DNA from: an uncultured Eubacteriales bacterium
Lineage (GTDB): Bacteria; Bacillota; Clostridia; Lachnospirales; Lachnospiraceae
Assembly (NCBI GenBank): GCA_900321915.1
Contig: ONXW01000393.1
Coordinates: 1 to 16,181, forward strand
Reading direction: 5' to 3'
DNA length: 16,181 nucleotides
Below, in pieces: positions 6,756 to 14,197 of this stretch. The notes under the pieces were generated by a model. The model was given only the letters and a program-made list of their open reading frames with translations, did no database searches and was not told the origin of the DNA. The position numbers were made by a program, and so were the translations under genes. How positions within the stretch are numbered: the first letter of the stretch is position 1; each line of letters begins with the position of its first letter.

Positions 6756-6807
6756 GATATATGTGTCAATATGTCGTCTGTTCCGCAAATACCGGGGAGA
6801 AAACAGC

Positions 6808-7236
6808 ATGCTGAGAGAGGATAAGCTGAGGATGATGACGGACCTGGCTATGTTTGAAAAGAAGCATGGCGCCGAGATCCGCGAAACCTCGGATTTTTTC
6901 AGGAGTGATTATGTAGGCCGCCATCTGCTGCGTGGCTTTTTTCGCTATTCTGTCAGTTTCCTCCTGATTTTCGGACTGTTTGTCATCTACAATCTGGACA
7001 GGTATCTTTCCAGCCTGAGCCTGAACCTGCTGACCACGCGGATCACCGTGACGGCGGGAATCTACCTGGTGGGCCTGACGGCTTACCTGGGTGTGCTCAC
7101 AATGCTCCGCACGGCGGAATACGATGACAGCATGGGCGTCCGGAAAACCTATGAGTCAAAGCTCCGGATGATGGCAAGGCGGTACGAATACCGAAACCGC
7201 GCGGAGCGGCTTCAGAGGGAGGGAAAACGTCTATGA
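6808..7236 (+). CDS. Conserved small membrane protein, first gene of the c-di-AMP operon
   Basis: ATG 6808 has GGGGAG (6794-6799) 8 nt upstream. The open frame before it passes through the promoter and is not used. The product has 142 residues. An N-terminal part of about 42 residues, charged and probably cytoplasmic, is followed by two membrane segments (about 45-62 and 80-100). A strongly basic C-terminal tail (about 110-142, many Arg/Lys, probably helical) is presumably also cytoplasmic. I do not recognise a family or catalytic motif. Its stop overlaps the next start as ATGA, so it is translationally coupled to the second membrane protein. Position suggests a role connected with cell envelope, osmolyte or c-di-AMP functions, but this is guilt by association. 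Confidence 0.75.
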   Translation: MLREDKLRMMTDLAMFEKKHGAEIRETSDFFRSDYVGRHLLRGFFRYSVSFLLIFGLFVIYNLDRYLSSLSLNLLTTRITVTAGIYLVGLTAYLGVLTMLRTAEYDDSMGVRKTYESKLRMMARRYEYRNRAERLQREGKRL

Positions 7237-8168
7237 GGGGACTCCTTGAATTCCGGGAACGTCTTCGGGCGTTTTATGAAAAATACAGTGTATATGCGGA
7301 TTACGCGGTGCGGTTTGCGCTGTTTCTCGGCGGACTGCTGTTCTTAAGGCTCTATGCCCCTTACCAGCCTTCGCTGGGGAGAATCCCGGTCATCCTGGTG
7401 CTGAGCGCTGTGTTCGCGTTTCTGCCGATGGGCGTGTCCGTGGTGCTTGCGGGAATTGTGCTTCTGGCGGATTTCTACTCGGTATCCCCGGAGGTGGCGC
7501 TCGTGGCAGGCATGATACTTGGCGTGATTGTGCTCCTGCTTGCCGGCGTGCGCGTAAAGTCCTTATGGAGTGTGATCCTGGCGCCGATCCTTCTGGCGGC
7601 AAAGATTCCCTTTGTGCTTGCTATCCTGGTCGGCCTCTCGGGCACGGTCGTCTCCATAGTCCCAATGTCCGTCGGGATATTTGTCTATTACATGGTCCTG
7701 TACGTGCGGCAGAACAGCAGCCTGTTTGCCGGGGGAGAGCAGACGGAGATGACAAATCTCCTGGCCCGCATCACGAGAGGCTTCCTGGCGAACCCCGTCA
7801 TGATAGTCATGGTCTTTTCCTGCGGCCTGCTGGTCCTCGTCGTGGTTATCGTGAGGAAGCTTTCTGTCAATTATGCCTGGGAGATCGCCGTGTTTGCGGG
7901 GATCCTGGCGGGGCTTTCCATGCAGCTTGCCGGCAATATCGCCCTGGGGCTTCCGGTTTCCGTACCGCAGACGGTGCTGTCTGTGGTGCTGGCCCTCGGG
8001 TGCGCGGCCATTTACCGTTTTTTCGTTTTTTCCGTGGATTATTCCCGGACAGAATACCTGCAGTTTGAAGATGAAGATTATTACTATTACGTCAAGGCCG
8101 TGCCGAAGTCAACCATCGCCATGGCCGACGTGAGAGTACAGAAAATAAACAGGGTGAGAAGGAGGTGA
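7233..8168 (+). CDS. Polytopic membrane protein of unknown function, upstream of cdaA
   Basis: The 311-residue protein starts at the ATG of an ATGA overlap, with GGAGGG shortly upstream. After a soluble N-terminus of about 22 residues there are roughly eight to nine hydrophobic segments between residues 24 and 275. A loop with a few charged residues (about 160-180, AGGEQTEMTNLLARITRG) breaks the series. The C-terminal tail of about 40 residues is odd: an acidic, tyrosine-rich patch, EDEDYYYYVK, then basic residues up to the stop. The tail is probably cytoplasmic. I recognise no transporter signature or named domain. It ends 4 bp before cdaA, so a functional link with CdaA (another membrane protein) is plausible but not shown. 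Confidence 0.72.
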   Translation: MRGLLEFRERLRAFYEKYSVYADYAVRFALFLGGLLFLRLYAPYQPSLGRIPVILVLSAVFAFLPMGVSVVLAGIVLLADFYSVSPEVALVAGMILGVIVLLLAGVRVKSLWSVILAPILLAAKIPFVLAILVGLSGTVVSIVPMSVGIFVYYMVLYVRQNSSLFAGGEQTEMTNLLARITRGFLANPVMIVMVFSCGLLVLVVVIVRKLSVNYAWEIAVFAGILAGLSMQLAGNIALGLPVSVPQTVLSVVLALGCAAIYRFFVFSVDYSRTEYLQFEDEDYYYYVKAVPKSTIAMADVRVQKINRVRRR

Positions 8169-8172
8169 GAGC

Positions 8173-9051
8173 GTGGCTTCGTTTTTTACGACGGTATATT
8201 CCTGGTTTGCGTTTGTACCGCGGATGACATTTAAGAATGTCATCGAGATCGCTCTCATTGCGCTTCTTGTCTATGAGATGCTTCTCTGGATCAAGAATAC
8301 CCGGGCGTGGACGCTGCTCCGGGGAATCCTGTTCATCTTCGCCTTTTTCCTGTTCGCGACCATTCTCCAGCTGGATACCATTCTCTGGCTGCTGGAGAAG
8401 TTTTCCTTTATCGCGGTCACGGCGCTCCTGATTATTTTCCAGCCGGAGCTCCGGAAGGCGCTGGAACAGCTGGGAAGCCAGAATGTGTTCGGCCGCCTGT
8501 TCCAGACCGAGACGGAGATGGCCAGGGCAGAGTTTACAGCGAAGACCATCAGCGAGCTTGTGCGCGCCTGCTTTGAGATGAGCCGGGTGAAGACCGGCGC
8601 CCTGATCGTGATAGAGAAGGGAACCCCCCTCGGGGAGATCGAGCGGACGGGCATTGAAGTGGACGGCGTGGTGACAAGCCAGCTCCTGATCAATATTTTC
8701 GAGCACAATACCCCTCTGCATGACGGGGCGGTGCTGATTCGCGGAAACCGTGTGGCGGCTGCCACCTGTTACCTTCCCCTCTCGGAAAACATGGATATCA
8801 GCAAGGCGCTGGGGACAAGGCACCGCGCCGCGGTGGGCGTAAGCGAGACCACCGACAGCGTAACCCTGGTGGTTTCAGAGGAGACGGGCAGTGTCTCCGT
8901 GGCGCAGGGCGGGCAGCTCAGACGCATCAAGGACCCGGACGCGCTGACGACGCTCCTGAAGCAGGAGATGGTAAAAGAGGAAGAGAATTCCGCAAGGTTC
9001 GGAATTGTATGGAAGATGAGGAAGAAGAATGAAGGGAAGGCTGCTGAATAA
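8173..9051 (+). CDS. cdaA: Diadenylate cyclase CdaA (c-di-AMP synthase)
   Basis: CdaA joins two ATP into cyclic di-AMP, the messenger that controls potassium and osmolyte transport and cell-wall homeostasis in Firmicutes. The start is GTG 8173 preceded by GGAGGTGAG. The 292-residue length is close to the usual 270-290. The N-terminus has three membrane helices (about 20-40, 47-66 and 72-90). The DAC catalytic domain (about 95-260) contains LHDGAVLI with the metal-binding DGA at 184-186, and GTRHRAAVG with RHR at 216-218. Both signature motifs are intact, so it should be active. It overlaps cdaR by 23 bp, which fits the known CdaA-CdaR partnership. Its C-terminal tail is long and charged. Confidence 0.96.
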   Translation: MASFFTTVYSWFAFVPRMTFKNVIEIALIALLVYEMLLWIKNTRAWTLLRGILFIFAFFLFATILQLDTILWLLEKFSFIAVTALLIIFQPELRKALEQLGSQNVFGRLFQTETEMARAEFTAKTISELVRACFEMSRVKTGALIVIEKGTPLGEIERTGIEVDGVVTSQLLINIFEHNTPLHDGAVLIRGNRVAAATCYLPLSENMDISKALGTRHRAAVGVSETTDSVTLVVSEETGSVSVAQGGQLRRIKDPDALTTLLKQEMVKEEENSARFGIVWKMRKKNEGKAAE

Positions 9052-10405
9052 TCTCAGCCTGAAGCTGGTAGCGATTGCGTTAGCTTTTCTTGTGTGGCTC
9101 GCGGTGGTCAATGTGGCGAATCCCAGCAAGACCATCATGCGGGAAATCCCTGTCACCATAGTGAACGCGGAAGTGCTGGAAAAGGCCGATATGACCTATG
9201 AGGTTATCGGGAAAAACACAGCGACGATCAGCTTCAAGGCAAAGACAAAGGATGAATATAAGATCAAATCCGACGACTTTTACGCGTCGGCGGATATCGC
9301 GGAGATGTATGATGTTACCGGGGCCATCCCCATCACGGTCCGGGTCGTCAACCATGAGGACCTGATAGAATCCGGCCCGACCGTCCGGTCCCCGGAGGTC
9401 ATCCGTATCCAGACGGAACCGCTGCAGACGAAGGAATTCGCGCTGCGGGCTTTCCCGCAGGGAACCGTCGAGGGCGGGTACCAGGCGGGCGGCGTCACGA
9501 TGCGTCCGGAGAAGGTAACCGTCAAGGGGCCCCAGTCCCTGGTCGGACAGATCAGTTCCGTGGGCATCGAGTTTGACGTGACCGGCGCGGACGCCGACGT
9601 GAGCGGCCAGGCAACCCCCGGGTTCTACGACGCCAACGGGAACGAGCTGAACCTGGATGAATCCGTGAGGCTTCTCGGGGGCGATATCGCCTATACCATG
9701 CGGGTGCTCAGGCTGAAGGAGATCCCGTTGAACTTTGTTGTGGCCGGGAACGTCGCGCCCGGATTCCGGTTTGTGGGCGCGGAGACGACGGTCCCGACAG
9801 TCACGGTGGCGGGCACCGCGACGGCGCTTGCCTCCGTATCGGAAATCCGGATCCAGAATCCCGCGCTTAACGTGGAGGATGCCCGGGCCGATGTCAAAAC
9901 AGAAGTAGATATCAGCTCTTACCTGCCTTCCGGCGTGTCCCTGACCGGGCTGGACAGCACTGTCATCCCGGTAACCCTGAAGGTTGAAGCTCTCACGGAG
10001 AGAACCTTCACTGTCCGGACCAGCGATATTTCCATTATCGGGGAGAGCGGCAGCTTCAGCTACGGTGTGGAAGCGTCCAATGTGGATGTTTCCGTACAGG
10101 GCTTTGCGGAGGATGTGGAAGGCCTTACCGTGAGCTCCATGCATCCGACGGCGGATGTCAGCAGCCTCGGGGCGGGAACCCACCAGGTGCGCGTCACGCT
10201 GACCCTTCCGGAAAGCTGCGTGCAGAGGGGGAACTCTGAAGTGACTGTGCACATCCGGGAGCGCGGCGAGCAGACGGGACAGGAAACGCAGCTGGAGACG
10301 GGGGAAGAGTCTTCCTCCGCTGCGGAAGAGTCCGCGGATGGTTCGGAAGAGCCTTCGGGGGAGAGCCCCGAGACAGCGCAGGAATCTGCGGAGGAGCAGC
10401 CATGA
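9029..10405 (+). CDS. cdaR: CdaR, YbbR-repeat regulator of CdaA
   Basis: CdaR is anchored in the membrane by one N-terminal helix (here about residues 9-28, LSLKLVAIALAFLVWLAVVN). It exposes YbbR repeats outside the cell and regulates CdaA by contact in the membrane. The 458-residue protein contains about four beta-rich YbbR-type repeats between residues 35 and 405. Beyond the last repeat is a tail of about 45 residues made mostly of Glu, Ser, Gly, Thr and Gln. This low-complexity acidic tail is not needed for the fold and may be a spacer in the wall. ATG 9029 lies inside the cdaA end, so the two are translationally coupled. The stop overlaps the next start as ATGA. The usual third gene, glmM, does not follow. 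Confidence 0.92.
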   Translation: MKGRLLNNLSLKLVAIALAFLVWLAVVNVANPSKTIMREIPVTIVNAEVLEKADMTYEVIGKNTATISFKAKTKDEYKIKSDDFYASADIAEMYDVTGAIPITVRVVNHEDLIESGPTVRSPEVIRIQTEPLQTKEFALRAFPQGTVEGGYQAGGVTMRPEKVTVKGPQSLVGQISSVGIEFDVTGADADVSGQATPGFYDANGNELNLDESVRLLGGDIAYTMRVLRLKEIPLNFVVAGNVAPGFRFVGAETTVPTVTVAGTATALASVSEIRIQNPALNVEDARADVKTEVDISSYLPSGVSLTGLDSTVIPVTLKVEALTERTFTVRTSDISIIGESGSFSYGVEASNVDVSVQGFAEDVEGLTVSSMHPTADVSSLGAGTHQVRVTLTLPESCVQRGNSEVTVHIRERGEQTGQETQLETGEESSSAAEESADGSEEPSGESPETAQESAEEQP

Positions 10406-10659
10406 TTAAGACGACGGTTACCCTAAAGATACCCGGGGGACTGCATCTTCGGCCGGCGGAACATCTCTGCAGCCGGGCCATGCATTTTAAGTCCGACGTG
10501 GAGCTGTTCCTGCGCGGGACCCATTACAATGCCAAAAGCGTACTCAGCGTGCTGGGCGCGTGCATCCGCTGCGGGGATTCCTTTGAGATTGTCTGCACCG
10601 GGCCCGATGAGGTGGATGCGCTGAAGGAGCTTTCCTCTTTTGTGGAAAATGAGTTATGA
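10402..10659 (+). CDS. HPr-family phosphocarrier protein
   Basis: The 85-residue protein has HPr length and fold landmarks. GGLHLRPAEHL puts the active-site histidine at residue 15, with Arg17 and Pro18 as in HPr. NAKSVLSVLGA puts a serine at residue 46, the position phosphorylated by HPr kinase in Firmicutes. In the family, His15 carries phosphate from enzyme I to sugar transporters, and Ser46 links to carbon catabolite control. Differences from typical HPr are Leu16 (usually Ala) and a Cys-containing GACIRCGD region, so it may be a second, specialised HPr and not the main ptsH. It overlaps cdaR and the next gene by 4 bp each. No enzyme I gene is nearby. Its presence between cdaR and a polymerase gene is unusual. 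Confidence 0.88.
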   Translation: MIKTTVTLKIPGGLHLRPAEHLCSRAMHFKSDVELFLRGTHYNAKSVLSVLGACIRCGDSFEIVCTGPDEVDALKELSSFVENEL

Positions 10660-11978
10660 CCGTTTATCTGATTTGTTATGCGGCGTCTTTCCTGCTGTCA
10701 GTGAGCGGGCATGATACCGCTTCCGGCCTGGGCCTCATCGCGGCTGCCTGCTGGCTTTACCTGGAAGACCGGAAAAAGCGCCGGGATCCTCTCACTCTGC
10801 GGGGGCTCTTCGCCCTCAGCTTCGTGGGAGGCGAGGGGCTGGCACTGCTGAAGCTGAGCAGGGTAAGCGGCGTCTGGACCGCGCAGGCCTGGCTCTCATT
10901 CCTGCTGGCTTTCGTAGTATTTTGGGCTGTCTATGAGCTCGTGACGCGCCGGAAAGAGAGGGAGAGTGTTCCCGGAACCGACGCGGCTTCCTGCGGGCAT
11001 TTCGGGATTTTCCTGTCTATCGCGGGCCTTTCGGCCGTGGTTTTCCTGGCCTTTGTGTTTGAGGCGGCGGTCCTGGGGTACATTCCCTTCTTTGTCCGGG
11101 GCGTTCCCCACGCCTATGCGGCCTTCCATGTCAAGGGAGTCCACTACTTTACCGTCAGCGCGGTGCTTCTTCCCGCCATGGCGGTAATATGGTTCCTGAC
11201 AGAAAAGCGCCGCCGGCTTTTATGGGACCTGCCTGTGGCCCTGTCGGCGGGCATGGGGTTCCTGATCCCCATACTCTGCGCGTCACGGTCACAGATGCTG
11301 TTCTCAATCCTCCTGACAGTCCTGGTCTATGCGGGGATGTCCGGAAAACAGCTCAGCCCCATATGGGTCGGGGCGGCCGGAGTCCTGTGCGCCGGCCTGT
11401 TCGCACTGCTGACGGTGGTGCGGGGGCATGATTCCGCGTACCTGAATGCGGTGTTTGAGATGAAGAATGCAGATACGCCGGTGTTTATTTCCCAGCCGTA
11501 TATGTATATAATTAATAACTATGAAAATTTTAATTTCCTGACGCGGCATCTGCGGTTCCACACGATGGGGGCCAAGGGGCTGTTCCCGCTGTGGACCTTT
11601 ACCGGCCTGAAGAACCGGTACTGGTTCCTGACCTGCTGGGGCAACATGTACGTGAAGGCGGAGCTGACGACGACCACCATCATCTATGATGCCTGGTACG
11701 ATTTCGGACTGCCGGGCGTCTGCGCCTTCCAGGCCGCGCTTGCTGCCGCGGCGGCGCAGGTCGGGAGGGCGGCTGTTCACGGCCGGAACCCGTTCATTTA
11801 CCTGCTTTACGGCCAGTTTGCCCTGTACATGATCCTGTCCTTCTTCACCACCTGGTTTTCCCTGCCGATCACCTGGTTTTACTTCGGTGTGACCGGGATT
11901 GCCATGGCGATGGTGTATCTTCTGGACAAGGGCGCCGGGAAAAAACTGATTGGAAGATTCAGGAGGAAAAAACAGTGA
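10656..11978 (+). CDS. Wzy-like oligosaccharide repeat-unit polymerase (membrane)
   Basis: The 440-residue protein is strongly hydrophobic, with about ten to twelve membrane segments and short loops, the size of O-antigen/oligosaccharide repeat-unit polymerases. Landmarks that fit are an arginine in CASRSQML at a membrane boundary and a large loop around residues 250-345. YDAWYDFGLPGV also fits the xDFGxxG pattern often seen near the end of Wzy proteins. Such enzymes polymerise lipid-linked sugar units on the outer face of the membrane. No glycosyltransferase, flippase or ligase gene is in the window, so this would act with enzymes encoded elsewhere. Fold class is fairly likely, substrate unknown. 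A 20-bp stretch at 11502-11521 is notably AT-rich compared with the rest of the gene. Confidence 0.72.
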   Translation: MTVYLICYAASFLLSVSGHDTASGLGLIAAACWLYLEDRKKRRDPLTLRGLFALSFVGGEGLALLKLSRVSGVWTAQAWLSFLLAFVVFWAVYELVTRRKERESVPGTDAASCGHFGIFLSIAGLSAVVFLAFVFEAAVLGYIPFFVRGVPHAYAAFHVKGVHYFTVSAVLLPAMAVIWFLTEKRRRLLWDLPVALSAGMGFLIPILCASRSQMLFSILLTVLVYAGMSGKQLSPIWVGAAGVLCAGLFALLTVVRGHDSAYLNAVFEMKNADTPVFISQPYMYIINNYENFNFLTRHLRFHTMGAKGLFPLWTFTGLKNRYWFLTCWGNMYVKAELTTTTIIYDAWYDFGLPGVCAFQAALAAAAAQVGRAAVHGRNPFIYLLYGQFALYMILSFFTTWFSLPITWFYFGVTGIAMAMVYLLDKGAGKKLIGRFRRKKQ

Positions 11979-13174
11979 TGATTTCAGAGAAAATGATCCC
12001 TCTGGTACACAACAATTCCGCAATCCGGATGATGTTTGAGGAGGGGAACCGTCTGGCAAAAGAGTACGGCCGGGAAAATGTTTACGATTTCAGCCTCGGC
12101 AATCCCAGCGTTCCGGCGCCGGAAGAAGTCAACCGCGCCATCCGCGGGGTGCTGGACGAGGAGGATTCCCTCTTCGTGCACGGCTATATGGCAAATGCCG
12201 GCTATGAGGATGTGCGGGGCGCCATCGCGGAATCCCTGAACAGACGGTTCGGCACGGCTTTCGGGAGCAGGAACCTGATTATGACAGTGGGCGCGGCCAG
12301 CGCGCTGAATATTGCTCTGAAAACGCTGCTTAACCCGGAGGACGAGGTCCTGACCTTTGCCCCGTATTTCGTGGAGTACGGAAACTATGTCCGCAATTAT
12401 GACGGAAAGCTCATCATTGTGTCCCCGAACCTCCCGACCTTCCAGCCGAACCTGGCGGAGATGGAAGAGAAGATAGGCCCCCGGACAAAGGCGGTGATCA
12501 TCAATACCCCGAACAATCCCACGGGCGTCATTTACTCGGAAGAAACCCTCCGGGCCATGGCGGACATCCTCAGGAAAAAAGAGAAGGAGTACGGGACGGA
12601 GATTGTCCTCATTTCCGACGAGCCCTACAGGGAGCTGGCGTATGACGGCGCCGAGGTTCCCTACGTGACGAAATACTATGAGAATACCATGGTATGCTAT
12701 TCTTACAGCAAATCCCTGTCACTTCCGGGAGAGCGTATCGGATACCTGGTGATTCCGGATGAGGTGACGGACAGCGCAGAGGTGATCCAGGCGGCGACCA
12801 TCGCCAACCGCGTGATGGGTGCGGTCAATGCCCCGTCGCTCATCCAGCGGGCAATCATCCGCTGCCTTGACGCGCAGGTCAATGTGGCCGCCTATGACAG
12901 GAACCGGAATGCCCTCTACAACGGCCTCACGGATCTGGGATTTGAGTGCGTCTATCCCCAGGGCGCGTTCTACATGTGGGTGAAATCCCCGGTGGAGAAT
13001 GAAAAGGAATTCTGCGACGAGTGCAAAAAATATAATGTGCTCGTGGTGCCGGGAAGCTCCTTCGCAGGCCCCGGGTACGTGCGCATTGCCTACTGCGTCT
13101 CCTATGATATGATTGTGCGCTCCATGCAGGCCTTCGCGAAGGTGGCGGAGCACTACGGACTGAAGAAGGGCTGA
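11978..13174 (+). CDS. PLP-dependent class I/II aminotransferase
   Basis: A fold-type I aminotransferase of 398 residues. NTPNNPTG (about 176-183) and SDEPYRE (Asp214 and Tyr217 region, contacting the cofactor) precede CYSYSKSLSLPGERIGY, in which Lys245 should form the Schiff base with pyridoxal phosphate. A conserved arginine near the C-terminus (GYVRIAYC) binds the substrate carboxylate. The N-terminus, MISEKMIPLVHNNSAIRMMF, resembles clostridial proteins annotated as aspartate or aromatic aminotransferases. The amino acid specificity is open. AGGAGG (11961-11966) serves either GTG 11975 (8 nt) or ATG 11978 (11 nt). I prefer ATG because family members start at MISEKM. It overlaps the previous gene by 1 base (4 for GTG), is the last gene of the operon and is followed by a terminator. 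Confidence 0.9.
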   Translation: MISEKMIPLVHNNSAIRMMFEEGNRLAKEYGRENVYDFSLGNPSVPAPEEVNRAIRGVLDEEDSLFVHGYMANAGYEDVRGAIAESLNRRFGTAFGSRNLIMTVGAASALNIALKTLLNPEDEVLTFAPYFVEYGNYVRNYDGKLIIVSPNLPTFQPNLAEMEEKIGPRTKAVIINTPNNPTGVIYSEETLRAMADILRKKEKEYGTEIVLISDEPYRELAYDGAEVPYVTKYYENTMVCYSYSKSLSLPGERIGYLVIPDEVTDSAEVIQAATIANRVMGAVNAPSLIQRAIIRCLDAQVNVAAYDRNRNALYNGLTDLGFECVYPQGAFYMWVKSPVENEKEFCDECKKYNVLVVPGSSFAGPGYVRIAYCVSYDMIVRSMQAFAKVAEHYGLKKG

Positions 13175-13200
13175 TGACTTAAACAGCCCCGATGAGATAA

Positions 13201-13240
13201 AACAAGAGGACACCCCTTTCGGGGTGTCCTCTTGTTCGGT
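13201..13240 (+). terminator. Strong hairpin terminator ending the cdaA operon
   Basis: AACAAGAGGACACCCC (13201-13216) pairs perfectly over 16 bases with 13221-13236 around a TTTC loop. The downstream T-run on the plus strand is poor (CGGTTCC). On the minus strand the stem is followed by TTATCT, so it may work in both directions, also stopping the convergent minus-strand cluster. Confidence 0.8.
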
Positions 13241-13514
13241 TCCGGGTACTGGTTGTTTTACCCGGGCCGAGAGATTCTGACCAGTTCTGCCGGGAACGGA
13301 AGTAACGGAGTAATACTCGGGAATTTTCGAATTGTTTTTTTGTTACCATTACCGGCTTCCTGGCAGAGATGATTCTGATCCGTTCAATAGGTTAATGCGC
13401 ACTACACGCATTTTATTGCACTCTCACCAAATAATTATAAAAACTATCTGATGATTAATTATATTCTATTATGAATCGGCTGATTCGTCAAGCTGTCAGC
13501 GCCTTCTGTAAGAA
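13241..13514. other. Intergenic stretch without a gene
   Basis: Between the terminator and the cytidylate-kinase-like gene I see no ORF of interest. A hairpin CCGGGTA/TACCCGG (13242-13248 with 13259-13265) stands next to the terminator. From about 13410 to 13475 the sequence is strikingly AT-rich for this GC-rich window. A short inverted repeat GAATC/GATTC lies at 13473-13486. No T-rich terminator for the minus-strand genes is visible. Confidence 0.6.
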
Positions 13515-14144
13515 TCAGGGCTCATATCCCACCGTCTCCAGGTACCTGCGGATGATGGCCACCGTGCCTTCGATACCCGGCTTTGTGGTGTTGATCACAA
13601 GGTCATAGTGTTCGGAATTGGCCCAGTCGCGGCCGGTGTAATAGCGGTAGTAGTCATTGCGCTCCCGGTCAACCTTGCGGATGAGGCGCAGGACGTCTGT
13701 TTCCTGCGGGTTGCGCTCCGCAATCCTGGCCATGCGGGATTCCAGGTCGGCATTCAGGTGCACGCGCACCAGGTTTTCGGTGCCCTCCAGGACAAAATCC
13801 GCGCAGCGGCCGATGAAGACGCAGGATTCCTCCTCCGCCAGCTTCCGGATCACCTCGGACTGGAACCGGAACAGGTTGTCGGAATCTGTCAGATCCGGAC
13901 CGAAGGAAGGAGAGGATTTCTCCGGCCGCAGGTTCGATACGATGCGGTAGAGAATGCGGCTTCCGGCTTTCTCGTCAGCGAGATGGAAATAGCTCTCCTT
14001 GATGCCGCTCTCGTCGGAATTGATTCGGAGTATGTTTTTGTCATAAAAACTGATGCCAAGTTCTTCCGCAAGCTGTTTTCCGATTGCGGCGCCGCCGCTT
14101 CCATACTGCCTGCCGATGGTGATGACAACGTGCTTTTCTGCCAT
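13515..14144 (-). CDS. Cytidylate kinase-like family protein
   Basis: The 209-residue protein starts at ATG 14144 with AGGAGG 6 nt upstream. It begins KHVVITIGRQYGSGGAAIGKQLAEEL, a phosphate-binding loop (GRQYGSGGxxIGK, residues 11-23), then FYDKNIL. IGRCADFVLE (about 111-120) corresponds to the conserved GR-x-AD of this family. The C-terminal helices hold many Arg residues (VDRERNDYYRYYTGRDW), fitting an ATP lid. These features match the group annotated as cytidylate kinase-like, which is common in Clostridia beside the true Cmk. The substrate is not known for this group. It is probably a nucleoside phosphate kinase, but the CMP-specific insert is not obvious to me. It lies 53 bp downstream of dapF on the same strand. 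Confidence 0.82.
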   Translation of the reverse strand: MAEKHVVITIGRQYGSGGAAIGKQLAEELGISFYDKNILRINSDESGIKESYFHLADEKAGSRILYRIVSNLRPEKSSPSFGPDLTDSDNLFRFQSEVIRKLAEEESCVFIGRCADFVLEGTENLVRVHLNADLESRMARIAERNPQETDVLRLIRKVDRERNDYYRYYTGRDWANSEHYDLVINTTKPGIEGTVAIIRRYLETVGYEP

Positions 14145-14197
14145 ATCCTGCCTCCTGTTCTTCCATATGCTTTTACCGGTTCGGTACCTTACAGATG

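Noticed and set aside
9080..10252. 390-codon open frame antisense to cdaR
   Set aside because: Arg/His/Gly/Asp-rich translation typical of a shadow frame; cdaR is clearly the real gene.
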